Part shown: in pieces, positions 12,411 through 22,957 of the stretch | How positions within the stretch are numbered: the stretch's first letter is position 1 | Layout of the letters: each line of letters opens with the position of its first letter | Source: Oidiodendron maius Zn | Lineage: Eukaryota > Ascomycota > Leotiomycetes > Myxotrichaceae | DNA length: 64,000 nt | Assembly: GCA_000827325.1 (NCBI GenBank) | Contig: KN832876.1 | Span: 1,674,001 to 1,738,000, forward strand | Direction: 5' to 3' | Made by a program: the position numbers and the translations under genes | Notes under the pieces: generated by a model | The model's database searches: none | What the model was told of the DNA's origin: nothing | Seen by the model: the letters and a program-made list of their open reading frames with translations, nothing else

Positions 12411-12460
12411 AGAGCGAGAGAGAGAGCGAGAGAGAGAGCGAGAGCGTGAGAGAGAAGAGG
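12411..12460. repeat. GA-rich simple repeat
   Basis: A purine-only stretch built of GAGAGAGCGA-like units, broken by a few C and T bases. Low-complexity sequence in the region upstream of the C2H2 gene. Confidence 0.8.
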
Positions 12461-13486
12461 GGAAGAGCGTGTATCTTTCGACGTCCAGCATTCCTCTCCT
12501 GGATATCCCTCTATGCGCACTCCCACCACCGCCATCCTCTATCCAGCCCTACGGGCGCTCTCCTCTTCCTCTCCGGCCACTCCCAGCCCCTTGAGCGCTT
12601 GGTGTAATGCTATTTTATTCGCGTCTGTCTCTCTGTCTGGCGTCTGTACGTACAGAGGTCTTGTGGTCCGGTCGACTAACAGCCGCTGCTCCGCCAGTCT
12701 GGCCCAGCACAGCCACGACACTGGGCTCGATATCAGCGCGACTGAAATAGACTCGCCCTGGCTGCTCGCTGCAAGTGACAGCATTCTCATCACACAGGAG
12801 TGCGAAGAGACGCGGTGCCCCGCTAAGCTCAATCGTGGTCAAGATCGCGAAATCATCAGGGTGAGCTACGCCGAGTCCTGGCTTAGAGATCTCCGAGCCT
12901 GATTCTTGTACTGTACTTCGTATGGTACAGTTACTGTCCCCCCTCCTTGCCCGCTGCCAACATCAACAGCCAGCACCTACACAGCGGGACTCCCATCCCC
13001 CCACACTGCGCCCTCTACACGTGGTTGTCCCTTGCAGCTCTCCGTCTCGCATACAACAGGGTAGGCGCTTAATCAACATTGGATTGGTCTTTCTCACGCA
13101 ATCTCGGTCCCTCATCGTGGGGATGCCAATCCGTATCCCTATCAAGGTCGACTGGGCGGGATTACCCACCCTCCTGCTGCACGAGGCTTACTACTTGACT
13201 CCTTCTTTGGTGGGAGTTGAGGATCCTCAGATCCTCTGTTGCCCGATTAAAGCAAATAGCTCAAGCTGTTAAAGCGGACTCTCTTTGAATAAGTCGCCAG
13301 TGTTGTTTGGCAGAGGCGGAAGTCAATAACCCGATAAGCGGCTTAGGACACTGCTCCTAACCCACAAAACAAGATGATCTATTATTGCATGCTCTGCTGT
13401 GCTGAAGCTTTCCTGTATTATGAATTCTCCAAGCCACACTCACAAGTGAAGTATCTCAGCGGCGTGTTTGTCGCGAGACATCCGTC

Positions 13487-13715
13487 CTAGAGCCCTCCCC
13501 TGACGGTCCTGGTTCCAAGAGCATGCGGATGTGTTGCTGCGGAAACTTGGGTTTTGAATACGTAAATTTCGAAGTTGCTGAAGAGCTGGAATCCTTCTAG
13601 GTAGGCGTGTGGTGCCATGAGATCGAGACTGTTCGGAATCCTACATGAGGTCAATAGCATAATGAAATCCCGCTCCTTACCAGTATTCCTCTTCTGAACC
13701 ACTTCCTTGGACCAT
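13487..13715 (-). CDS. Possible small spliced ORF, 62 aa, function unknown
   Basis: Minus strand: ATG at 13715, first exon 13715-13681, a 40 nt candidate intron (donor GTAAGG, acceptor TGTAG), second exon 13640-13487 ending in TAG. The join keeps frame and yields 62 aa starting MVQGSGSEEEYW, with an aromatic stretch (FQLFSNFEIYVF) in the middle. I recognise no family. For: consensus splice sites, matching phase and non-random-looking composition. Against: the short intron, short protein and isolation. It may instead be part of a decayed gene. Confidence 0.3.
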
Positions 13716-14206
13716 TCAGATCACAATTTCTGATGCGTTAACAATCCTGGTCATATTCATGTGTTCCTAGAAGGTTTCTATGGCGTTTCTCAATCTGCAG
13801 CTATCTGAAACCGCCCGATCCGATCACATCTGGTGTGTCTAGCCTAGACTCCGGGCAGTGCCACGAGGTAGATGTTTCCCCTGCGAGTTATGCACATGGC
13901 GTGCTCCAAACTGGCGCCTGTCTCGGCGGCCGGGATGCTTCTCCTCTTCAACCTCAGATAGATATTTCCTAAACCGCATCGAGTGGGGCTTAAACCACCA
14001 TTATCGTTCCAAATAGGCTCGATCCTTACAGTGCTACATGCGATCGGCCTGCTCGATTTCGACCTGACCTCAAAAGGGGTGGCTTTCAGCCACCTCCACA
14101 TACCAAACCTGAGACAAGAACGCCTGCTGCTGCTGATGCTTATGTAGAAAATCGTCGAATAGGATGGCTTATTCCAAAATCATGCATAGAACCCCTCACC
14201 ATCCGC

Positions 14207-15676
14207 TCAGTTACTGTAATCAATGGTGGCTTGGTCGAGCTTATCGTCTCCTTCCAGCACACTATTCAAATGTTAGCCTTCGGAAGGAACAAGGGAGCAA
14301 TTTTTAACTCACGAATATCGCTTCACCAGAACCCCTTCGCCACCATTCTCCATGTCGATGCTGTATATGTAAAACCCGCCATCGCTTGTGACTACCATTA
14401 CCTGAGGACTACTGCTGCTCATAGCCACAACACTCCGAAGCGGGCTTCCGGAGGGATTGGCGCCTAAGCCGCCTTTAGGTAACCTGATGAAGGCGAAGTC
14501 TCTCATAGGCTCCCACATTTCTGTCACAGCTTGGGGCAAGTAACCTCCCACTACCCCAACCACACTTTTGCCCATTATCTGCGAAGACCTTCTGATCATG
14601 CTCCCCAAAGTGCCACCGCTAGGCTTGCCAACCGCAGCTGCACTCTCTGGTACTTCGCTGCCAGGCGACGTGCCAGCAGTAGGAGACTCTGCACCGCTGT
14701 CATAGCTAATCGAGCGACTCCACCTACGATTATGGCCTTTCGGTGAATCCGGCATCCCGGTAGCTGGGCCACCAAGTCTGAAGATATGAACCGTATCCGT
14801 GGTAGAGGACACACAAAGGAGCGTCGAGTTCAAGTTGAATGACATGCTATAGATAGTAGAAGGGTATGAACCTCTTCGAAACTGATACAGCTTGTTTCCG
14901 CTTGGCAATGCAAACACCCTGATAATCGTCCCCGTCTCCGATGCGGTTGCGAGTAGAGTTCCGTCGCTATTAAGAGCAATGCATGACAACGGAGCACGAT
15001 GTGCTTCCACTACATTCAGTGCCTCTAGTTTGATCGCGTCAAATATCAGAACGTCTCCCGATGTTGGCGCAACATAAGTCGAGAGTGGTGGTGCATGTGA
15101 AGGCCGCCTCTCGCCTGACTCTTCCCTCGGTTTTGGTAATGGATAAGCAATATAACATTTTTCAGAAGATGGAGCAAGCGCACAAATTGCATTGGGATTG
15201 GGCGATGTTGCAATGGTATAGAGAAGTGTCATATTTGCAATATCATACAAATATATCTCTTCCTCCAGGACCACAGCAAGTCGTTTTCGGTTTAGCCTCA
15301 CCGCCAGTACGGCGGATGGGAAAGTGAGCTCGCAAATAATAGATGACCTCTATTAGATAGTTAGCATCACTCAAGGGGACAATGTATCTCGAGAAGAGGG
15401 GGGGGTTCGCCCGCCTTGGTATTTTGTATCACAAGGTGCCGTGGCGAGAGTATGAGGGCTACTAGAGAAGTAGAAAACAGCATTTCGATTATTGCTACAT
15501 TCCCATCGTCGCTGCTGAAGATCTTTGCAAACGGGTCGGTATGGTATATTTGGAATCCTCGGGAGGTTCCTGGAATGGTGACGTTAGAGTCAGTGGCAGA
15601 GACGTAGCAATATATGAATATACAACTCACCGACTGCCAAGCAGGTGTAATCCTGGTTAAAAGTCACAAAATTCAT
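14207..15676 (-). CDS. ATG18: Autophagy-related protein 18 (PROPPIN WD-repeat protein)
   Basis: Four exons on the minus strand (15676-15631, 15569-15415, 15349-14313, 14261-14207) join in frame to 430 aa. The start [10 protein letters not shown] and the last exon [10 protein letters not shown] are typical of fungal Atg18. The protein is a seven-bladed beta-propeller that binds PI3P and PI(3,5)P2. The lipid-binding FRRG motif is residues 224-227. The Ser/Pro-rich loop around 255-310 before the last blades is characteristic. Atg18 works with Atg2 at the phagophore and in vacuole shape control. The second intron (15350-15414) appears to use a GC donor: AAG followed by GCGGGC, ending CTAATAG. Reading through it gives a stop, and skipping it restores the conserved NTKR junction. 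The gene is divergent from PPM2 over 458 bp. Confidence 0.93.
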
Positions 15677-16134
15677 GGCTGCGGTCAAGGAGTTGCAGCA
15701 TACAAGTCTTCGCAAAGGCTGTTCTAGGTGATTGATTCCAACTATCAAGCACTATGCTGGTAGAACAGAAGCTGCTTGCAAGCCGGTGCTACGAGGCGAC
15801 CGAGAAAATTTTGCAAGGAGAAGGTAGGCCAGAACAGCTAATTTCTCTGTCAAAGAGCATTGAGCCTTGATCAAGTAGTTGGCTGTTTGTTGTTCGGAGA
15901 AAAGACTGTGATCATTGTTGATGGCGGGGAAGCTTCAAAGCTCAGGTTACCCGCTAGGCAGGGGCATTCCTTAGCGCCTCAGGCATCAATGCCCTAGTGA
16001 AATGCGCATGCAAAAAAATAAAGTTCCGCTTTTGGAGGGAAAACTCGTGACTAAAACATTGTTAAACCAATCTACCTATGTAAGTAGGTAATGCAGCCAA
16101 AAATGCTTTGTGGCCAGTCTTGGTTCTATATGCG
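15677..16134. promoter_or_regulatory. Shared divergent promoter region ATG18 / PPM2
   Basis: 458 bp between two divergent start codons. It has no coding potential and no clear TATA box. An imperfect inverted repeat (TACCTA-TGTA-AGTAGGTA) lies at about 16072-16089, close to the PPM2 start. Assignment as promoter is positional. Confidence 0.4.
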
Positions 16135-19100
16135 ATGGTAATACGAGATGTTTCAGTTCGGGCTGCAAAGTCCGGACTTAAAAGGAAGGCTCAAATACAA
16201 GATGATTCCATAATGGGAGTGCGTATACCTTCCAATGCTCCTATTGTTTATCTTGCTCATTCTAGACAGACGAATAGTAGCAGCATTGTCTCAAAACGCA
16301 GTGTTGAGCGTTTATATTTCCCAGACGAACCACACTACTTTCGTTATTTCGTCAAGAAGCCCCAGCGGCGGTCTCCTCTTATTAATCGTGGTTACTGGCT
16401 CAGAATGAAAGCTGTGGACTCTGCTGTTCGTCAGTTTTTAGAAACACCTTCCAATAAACAAAAAGTTGTCATAAATTTGGGGTGCGGGTAGTGAGTGCTA
16501 TGAGATCCATTATTACACCAGCAATCACTGACGAGTGTCTAGTGATCCTCTTCCTTGGCAGTGTCTCGTCCGCTATCCATCCGCCTGTAGTGGAGTAAAA
16601 TTCATCGATGTCGACTACAGGGATCTGATGATCAGAAAACGGGATGTGGTGCAGAGTACGAAGGAGCTTCTCGAGGTGCTGACCAGCGTCGAAGTGCAAG
16701 AAGCAGGAAGTATCCTATTTCGCAGCGATCAATATCTCCAATTAGGATGTGACTTGAGAGACTTGGATGGCCTCAATCGTGGTTTAGTCAATGCAGTTGA
16801 TATCAATAACTGTGAGATCCTTTTTACTGCCGAAGTTTCCATAACTTATATGACTGCGGAGGCATCGAACTCTTTAATTCAATGGACAAGCAAATTGCCT
16901 GAAGGTATTCTGAACTATATGCAATTCCTTCTTCTAGAGCTGACATAGAAATAGCCAAATTTTGTCTTTTAGAGCAGCTAATGCCCGATGGACCGAACCA
17001 TCCATTTTCTCAAACCATGATGGCACATTTTAAGAAGCTGCAAACACCACTCGGTGCGGTTGAAAAGTATCCCACTACAGTTGCACAGCATCAGCGATTT
17101 GAAGCCTTAGGATGGTGCAACATCTCGGCTCGCAATCTATGGGAAATATGGAGCTCTCCAGAATTCCTTTCTCCTGTAGACCGCTCATCACTAGATCTCA
17201 TTGAGCCTTTTGATGAGTGGGAAGAATTTGCCCTGTTTGGTTGCCATTATGTCTTGCTCACGGCAGATAATAAGACTCCTTTCGCTCCAGCACGACTACC
17301 TGAGTACACAACACCCGTGAGCCAATGTCCACAAATCGATATGTTATATTCTGAGAATCTAAATACCCACGGCTGTCGAAGATTTGCCGCTGGTCTCCCC
17401 ATTAGAAGCTCGGCGGCCATGGGTAATAGAGTTGGTAATTTTGCTGGCATGGGGTTGAACAGCAGATTGGAAACATGTGACGTGTATTCAAACAGCGAAA
17501 TGAGAATCCAACCATTCGACTTTTTTGTTTCCCGCAGTCCATCAAGTCGGATGTGTCATACGGTTACAGACTTGGGCGATGCGGGAGCTTTACTCGTCGC
17601 TGGTCGTACATCCCCAGATAATGCCCTTGCAGATTGCTGGATCTACCACAAATGGCCAGGAGTATGGGAGCGAGTTGAGGACTTGCCCCAGCCTCGATAT
17701 CGCCACGGTGCCGTCAATTTGGACAACAGCTATGTGCTTATCTCTCCCGGAAGGAGTGACTCGCGACATCTTGGGGAAACTTTTATGCTATGGAATCGGC
17801 AATTTGGTTGGAAAACATGCACCTGGGGTACGAGTAATCGGCCCCATGCAACATACGGCGCGACATTCACAGTATTCGCCAACTTAGATGCTCTGCGGAA
17901 ACCAGCTTTAGGATGTGGTCTCATCGCAGGTGGCATATCGAAAGATGGGGTAGTGCAGCAGGACATTTGGGAATGGGAGTTGCAGATTTCGTGCTTTGAT
18001 CAGGTGAGCATACAAAGTCACTCTTCTATCAAGTGTCCACTCAAAAATGACATCTAATCTCTTTGCACTCCTTAAGATGAAGGTGTTTGATTAACATAAG
18101 TCATACTAGGAGCCTATCATCTCATTTAAAGACCTTTCAGGGCTCCCACAGTCAAATCCGTACGCAAGATTGTCTCGATTCGGTGCTTCTATAGCCAATC
18201 ATAATGGCCAAACCTTTGTCATTGGCGGCATTGTGAAAAATGAGATATTAGGCCTCCATAATGAAATCTGCTGCTTCGTTGCGCAGAACGGCCATTTAGA
18301 AATCACTTGTTCTGGGACACCCGGCTTTACTCCATCGATTCCCCGGCCGCTTCTAATTGGAGTGTCTGTCGCATCCATCAAAGAATCTTTGGTAATCATG
18401 GGTGGTTCAGCAGTGTGTTTTTCATTCGGCACTTTTTGGAATAAGGGTTGCTACTCGATTGACGTGCCGCCTGCATCGATGAGCGGTTTTCAAGGTACCG
18501 TTGAAAAGTCAAAATCCCCTTGGAAGTATATGGCTACAGGAGCTGCTACGGTAACGAATACTTCCAAAATTTATAGCAGTCCTCAATCAAGCGTTGATGG
18601 CTTGCTTGGAGTTCCTCGGGTGAAGGTACTATCCTCAGAAGAGTTTGATCACATCGTGAAAACAAACAATCCTGTCATTCTCAAGGAATCTGACCTTGGT
18701 ACATGCACGGATACTTGGGCACCAGACTATCTAAAGGAGAAAATTGGCTCTGAACGCGAGGTGTGTAACATTTTTGAAGTCTTATTACGTTTGAGCTCTC
18801 ATATTCACATTACCAGGTGGTAGTTCATCAAGCTACTATAGAGCATATGGATTTTCAGGCCAAGAATTTCTCCTACATAACCAAGACATTCGGGGAGTTT
18901 ATCGATCAGGTTAGCAATGGAGAAAAGCTTTATCTCCGTTCACTGTCATCTAGCAAACCTTCAGAGCTCCCGGCGGACATTGCAAGAGATTTCACTTCGA
19001 TTGCGAGCGACTTCCGACTACCCCCTGAATTAAGATTGGTTACCGAGAATATACACAGCTCCCCGCTTCGAATATCCGGACCTGTCATTATGTGGCTTCA

Positions 19101-19600
19101 CTATGATGTATGTATTTCCTGCCAATGCCATTCTTCCCCTAATTATAATCACCCAGGTTATGGCAAATGTTCTCTGCCAAATTCGAAACTCGAAGCGGCT
19201 GCTCCTGTTCCCGCCATCTGATGTCCAGTATTTCGATTTTGAGCCCGGTTCCTCGAGTTCAGGTGTTAACGTGTTCGATAAACTCGAACGATATATTCTT
19301 GCTGGCGCACATCCTCACGAAGTACACCTCTCCCCGGGTGATATTCTCTTCTTGCCTCCGCTCTGGCTTCATACTGCCATGCCAACTTCGGGTATGAGTG
19401 TTGCCGTAAACTTATTCTTCCGCAATCTACAGGCAGGCTATGCAATAGGAAAGGATGTATATGGGAATCGAGACCTTCAAGCGTATGAGAAAGGCAGACA
19501 AGATATTGCCAAAATTGTTAAGTCATTTGACGGTTTGCCAGCTGAGGCTAGAGGATTCTATTTACAGAGATTGGTGCGAGAGTTGGAGCAAAAGTTATAA
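16135..19600 (+). CDS. PPM2: tRNA wybutosine-synthesizing protein 4 (TYW4/PPM2)
   Basis: Seven exons: 16135-16218, 16270-16490, 16543-16904, 16949-18003, 18110-18760, 18817-19107, 19157-19600. They join in frame to 1035 aa, normal for fungal Ppm2. Order: LCMT-like methyltransferase with SAM motif NLGCGY (97-102) and FIDVDYRDL; Kelch-type repeats in the middle; C-terminal JmjC domain with HYD (His886, Asp888) and a second histidine in PLWLH (His960). The enzyme methylates and methoxycarbonylates yW-72 in the last step of wybutosine formation next to the tRNA-Phe anticodon; cytosolic. The second exon start was set by phase (acceptor ACAG at 16269), restoring the conserved MGTNSSSIVSKRS junction. 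The N terminus is the least certain part: relatives start a few residues later, and an upstream exon is possible. The stop codon overlaps a minus-strand ORF. Confidence 0.93.
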
Positions 19601-19789
19601 GCGGTTCGAGTCAAAAAGTTTTGTTGCACGTCTGACGGCTCTTCGGCGCGGCCAAGTGATCAAAAACACAAGAAGATAGTCATACAACATATAGAATTCG
19701 GCATAGGTGACAGTTAGGGATCCAAGCTCTCGAATCATCAGTACAGGAAGAGTAAGGATATCGACCACATGATTAATACTCCAGTTCCG
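19595..19789 (-). CDS. C-terminal exon of an unrecognised minus-strand gene, overlapping the PPM2 stop
   Basis: A minus-strand open frame of 64 codons ends at TAA 19597-19595, abutting and overlapping the PPM2 TAA at 19598-19600. The peptide has a hydrophobic, membrane-like centre (ILTLPVLMIREL, YLLVFLI) and a basic tail (WPRRRAVRRATKLF), unlike the random frames nearby. Further minus-strand coding-like pieces lie upstream: an ORF at 20042-19860 and an in-frame stretch DLEAHNAFLG...PELLGMPPISK at about 20165-20065. In-frame stops separate the pieces, and I could not find introns that remove them. Either the splice sites are unusual or the gene is decaying. The family is not recognised. Confidence 0.35.
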   Translation of the reverse strand, partial: RNWSINHVVDILTLPVLMIRELGSLTVTYAEFYMLYDYLLVFLITWPRRRAVRRATKLFDSNRL

Positions 19790-20332
19790 TCAGCCTCGAG
19801 GATCGGGTGAGGTGCTAACTCGCTGCGTAAACTTACCACCATTCCTCGACATAAGGTAATCATTTAGTCTCCATTCCAGGCTGAATATCGCATTTTATAG
19901 GGGAGTCGGGCCGCGCTGGCTGAACTTCGCTTGGATCTCGGCTAATCCACGGCATACCCCTTCGAGTTGCTTTTGATACTCCCCCACCTACGAGCACTCC
20001 CGTAAATGCCAGTTCACCAGAACGAGGAAATGCAATCAGCAAGTCAGTTATTAGTCAATGAATTATAGTACAAGCTACTCATTTGCTAATTGGAGGCATT
20101 CCCAGCAATTCCGGGGCAATTTTGGCCCTTTCTTACCCAAGGAAGGCGTTATGAGCCTCCAGATCGTGGTCGTGATGCCGAAGAAATGACTACTTTTTAA
20201 TACACTTTCTTCACTTATCTTAGCGGCCAGACTTGGCTCTACAAAATCCTGATCATATCCACCGATCTCGCCTTATCTGTCGCAGTGTTTCCTTCGATAG
20301 TTACCAATCTACCACGCTATCCGCTTTCGAAG
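19790..20332. other. Spacer with scattered minus-strand coding-like fragments
   Basis: Leader/promoter of the MFS gene at the right side. On the minus strand it holds the fragments described under 19595-19789 (an ORF at 19860-20042 and a shorter stretch near 20065-20165). No plus-strand gene before the MFS ATG. Confidence 0.35.
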
Positions 20333-22174
20333 ATGCCGGAAACACGGCCCGCTGTTCTAGATATTGTTCAGAGTAGTGAGAAGCCTGCAGACACTCCAAG
20401 CCCACCGGTACTGGCGGAACATGATACAAAAGAGTTCGGTAGTATCGCGGCTGAGGACACGATAGAGTCTCACGACGTCCCTGGCTCCAGCTCAAGTTCT
20501 CCGGCTTTGGAACGATGGAATAACCCCCGGATTAATATGCATCGCTATTTCACAGCACTCTACAGCTTTATTATAATGGGCATGAATGACGCCGCAACAG
20601 GTGTATGTTTTCAAGACCTACACTGCCCTCCAGTCTTCTAACGTGTTTCCAGGCACTAATTCCCTATGTAAGGTATGCCCATGCCCACAAGGATTATTAT
20701 ATTAAGTTTCAGTTTAGCTAGAAATATATTATAATCTCGACTATACCGTTATTTCAGTTATATTTATCGCACCAGTCATTGCATATATATTTGCCGCCCT
20801 GCTCAACAACAGGATACATATGCGATTTGGACAACGTGGAGTCGCGATTATTTCGCCACTCTGCAGAATCGTTGCGTATATCGTCACCTGCTTCCATCCT
20901 CCGTACCCCGTCCTCCCAATTATATTTACTCTAGCTGGATTTGCAAACGGTCTTGAAGGTGTGCATCTCCCACAACTATCCTCTCTCGCAGCTCTTGAAT
21001 CCTTTTGTTGTCGTCTCTTCACTCAATGGAATTTTCTGGCTGACTTTACAAAGATGGAGGGTGGAATGCAGTAAGAATATTTTAAACTGACCGCATCCCC
21101 TTATGACATTGCTAATGTTCTGATCTTGCAGTGGATTGGGAATATGCAGAATGCGAATGAATGTCTGGGATTCTTGCACGGAGCCTACGGGCTTGGCGCC
21201 ACTCTTTCCCCCCTAATTGCAACGAGTATGGTCACGAAAGGAAACCTTCAGTGGTACTCATTTTATTATGTAATGGTATGTTAACACTCCTGCTTACCTA
21301 CTCACCGTCTTATCAATTCCATCTGTATATATCTCAGTTCCGTATGAGTAAGCTTGCATTCTTACATATGCTATAGGTTGGGCTTGCCGCCGTGGAATTT
21401 CTCTGCTGTTTTCTCTCGTTCCGAACGGCAACGGGAGAAGTTCATCGAGCCAAAAATCCAATGACTGAAACTTCTGAGAAATCGCACACAAGAGAGGCGA
21501 TGCTGAATCCCATCACCTGGGTTTGCGCCATCTTTCTCCTCGGTTATGTTGGCGTCGAGGTGTCTCTCGGCGGCTGGGTCGTGACATTTATGCTCCGCGT
21601 GAGGCGTGGGGATCCCTGGGCCTCCGGCCTTGTTGCAACAGGGTTTTGGCTAGGAATCACCGTGGGGCGTATTGTTCTAGGCTTTGCCACGGGGAAGATT
21701 GGAGAGAAGGCCGCTATCGCGATATATTTGGTCCTCAGCATGGCATTGGAGTTGTGTTTTTGGCTGATCCCAAGCTTTGTCGCGAGTGCGATCTTTGCGG
21801 GGTGGCTGGGGTTCTTTCTCGCGCCTTTATTTCCAGCTGCCATTGTGGTAGCGACTAAATTGCTGCCGCCCAGGTTGCATGTCAGTGCTATTGGATTTGC
21901 GGCGGCATTTGGAGGTGGAGGGGCAGCCCTTTTCCCATTTGCTGTTGGAGCTATTGCACAAGTGAAAGGAGTTCAAGTTCTCCAACCTATCGTATTGGCG
22001 TTCTTGGCTATGATATTAGCGCTTTGGAGCCTTCTTCCTGGTGGATTTAGGAAAAAAGGTTTAGAAGAGGCCCGTCAAGCTCGGGAGAATAGAACGGATA
22101 GAACAGAGGAGGGTCACAGGAGAGGCATATTAGGAAGTTTCAGGAATTTGAGAGAAAAGATTGGCATTGCCTAG
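20333..22174 (+). CDS. Major facilitator superfamily transporter (BSC6-like)
   Basis: Six exons: 20333-20602, 20653-20667, 20718-20958, 21054-21070, 21132-21275, 21377-22174. They join to 494 aa. The first ~70 residues are a Ser/Pro-rich cytosolic tail. Twelve hydrophobic segments follow, starting at YFTALYSFIIMGMNDAATG. Typical MFS features are GQRGVAII after TM2 and FLHGAYGLGATLSPLIAT around TM5. Exons 2 (15 nt, ALIPY) and 4 (17 nt) are microexons; including them restores the conserved LIPYLE and the GLED...WNAWIGNMQNAN junctions. Fungal relatives are often annotated as bypass-of-stop-codon protein 6 or general MFS; the substrate is unknown. The loop before TM7 carries a charged linker (EKSHTREA). 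Likely a plasma or internal membrane protein. Confidence 0.88.
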
Positions 22175-22638
22175 GATGAATGTTGAAAGTCGGGCGTTGC
22201 AGGTCGCCTTGGCTCTTGAGACAGCTCATGATAGGAACCGACTAGGGTTCGGGTGGGCATCAGACGGAAATGTATATAAAACAATTACTCAAGCGTATAT
22301 CCGCCGAGTCGGTTCTTCGTTCCCTTTCCCGAGCCGTGCCGAAAGCCGTACCCGCCGTCTTTACCGAGCCCCTTATTCCCGAACACGATTTTCGGAGGCC
22401 CCCACTATTATGAGGTACAATGCCAGGGAATCTTGCTCACGCTCCATAATGGGATGATGCATAATGCTTAATAGTCACGATCATCATTGGCAGGAAATTT
22501 CAACAACTTACTGTACATAACATCGTCCCCACTCTCTTATCCTCTCTCCTCTCCCACCCCACTACTCCCTTCAAGTTCAACCGCAACCAAACTCTTCGAA
22601 ATCAAACTTCACCACTCAGCAAAAACGTCCATATATAA
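22175..22638. other. Intergenic region MFS / THI5
   Basis: 3' flank of the MFS gene and promoter of the thiamine gene. A C/T-rich stretch (22525-22575) precedes the putative transcript start. No ORF is supported. Confidence 0.4.
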
Positions 22639-22707
22639 ATGCGCAGTACGTTAACGGCAGTTGAAAGCGTGCCTCTTCCACCATGGACATTCTTCAGTTC
22701 GAGGTAA
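22639..22707 (+). other. Upstream ORF 1 in the THI5 leader
   Basis: ATG at 22639 opens 22 codons and ends with TAA at 22705-22707, which overlaps the proximal 5' splice site. If the distal donor at 22646 (GTACGT) is joined to the acceptor ending 22934, this uORF shrinks to ATG plus four codons, ending at TGA 22943-22945, before the main ATG. Both readings come from the sequence; use in vivo is inferred. Confidence 0.45.
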
Positions 22708-22806
22708 AGTATAACAGCATGACGGGTGGTCCGGGCTTTCCCATCCCTCTCCTCTCTGGATCCCCGCCTCTGTCTTCTCCCAAGGAAAAGCAAGAGTAGT
22801 GAGGCC
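22683..22806 (+). other. Upstream ORF 2 in the THI5 leader
   Basis: ATG at 22683 in a good context (CCACCATGG). Spliced from the proximal donor at 22704 to the acceptor ending 22934, its frame crosses the main THI5 ATG out of frame and stops at 22983-22985, which should block THI5 translation. Unspliced, it runs through the intron to a TAG near 22800. Splicing from the distal donor removes it. Confidence 0.45.
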
Positions 22807-22934
22807 TGAGGGTGAAGGATGGGGACGCCTGAGATCTGAGATTATACCGTAGAACTTGATCTGAGATAATTCCAGCGAGAAGAACATGCTTCCTCCAATC
22901 CCCCATCCTGTTACATATCCTAATCTCTGTTCAG
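22704..22934 (+). other. 5' UTR intron carrying the TPP aptamer, with alternative donors
   Basis: Proximal donor GAG|GTAAAG at 22704; branch-like CCTAATC near 22919; acceptor TGTTCAG ending 22934, 23 bases before the THI5 ATG. A second, distal donor CGCA|GTACGT lies at 22646. The aptamer sits between donor and acceptor, as in fungal NMT1 genes, where ligand-free aptamer masks the proximal donor. Intron boundaries are inferred from consensus. Confidence 0.65.
22799..22884 (+). promoter_or_regulatory. Thiamine pyrophosphate (TPP) riboswitch aptamer
   Basis: The conserved TPP-aptamer pieces occur in order. CTGAGA at 22836-22841 is followed by ATACC at 22844-22848. Next comes ACTTGATCTGAGATAAT with CCAGCG (22872-22877), close to the consensus ACCTGATCTGGATAATGCCAGCG. 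GGGTGAAGG (22810-22818) can pair with the ATACC side as P2. The fungal P3 arm is variable, and P1 pairing was not resolved by eye. It lies in the 5' UTR intron of THI5, as expected for control of alternative splicing by TPP. Confidence 0.85.
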
Positions 22935-22957
22935 GTGCTTCGTGATCTGCAAGAAAG

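Larger units (their letters stand above)
11462..14206. other. Long intergenic region upstream of the zinc-finger gene and downstream of ATG18
   Basis: No robust gene model. The part next to 11462 is G/C-run rich and likely leader or promoter of the zinc-finger gene. A purine-rich GA repeat lies at 12411-12460. One small spliced minus-strand candidate at 13487-13715 is listed separately. The ~100 bp below 14207 are probably 3' UTR of ATG18. Confidence 0.45.

Noticed and set aside
11516-12491. Several 90-150 codon ORFs upstream of the C2H2 gene
   Set aside because: Low-complexity Ser/Pro/Arg frames over homopolymer and GA repeats; mutually overlapping on both strands.
13844-14101. 85-codon minus-strand ORF below ATG18
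   Set aside because: Most likely ATG18 3' UTR; no family features or splice sites.
19601-19640. tRNA-like GGTTCGAGTC string
   Set aside because: No matching acceptor stem, D-arm or anticodon arm around it; it lies in the antisense ORF.
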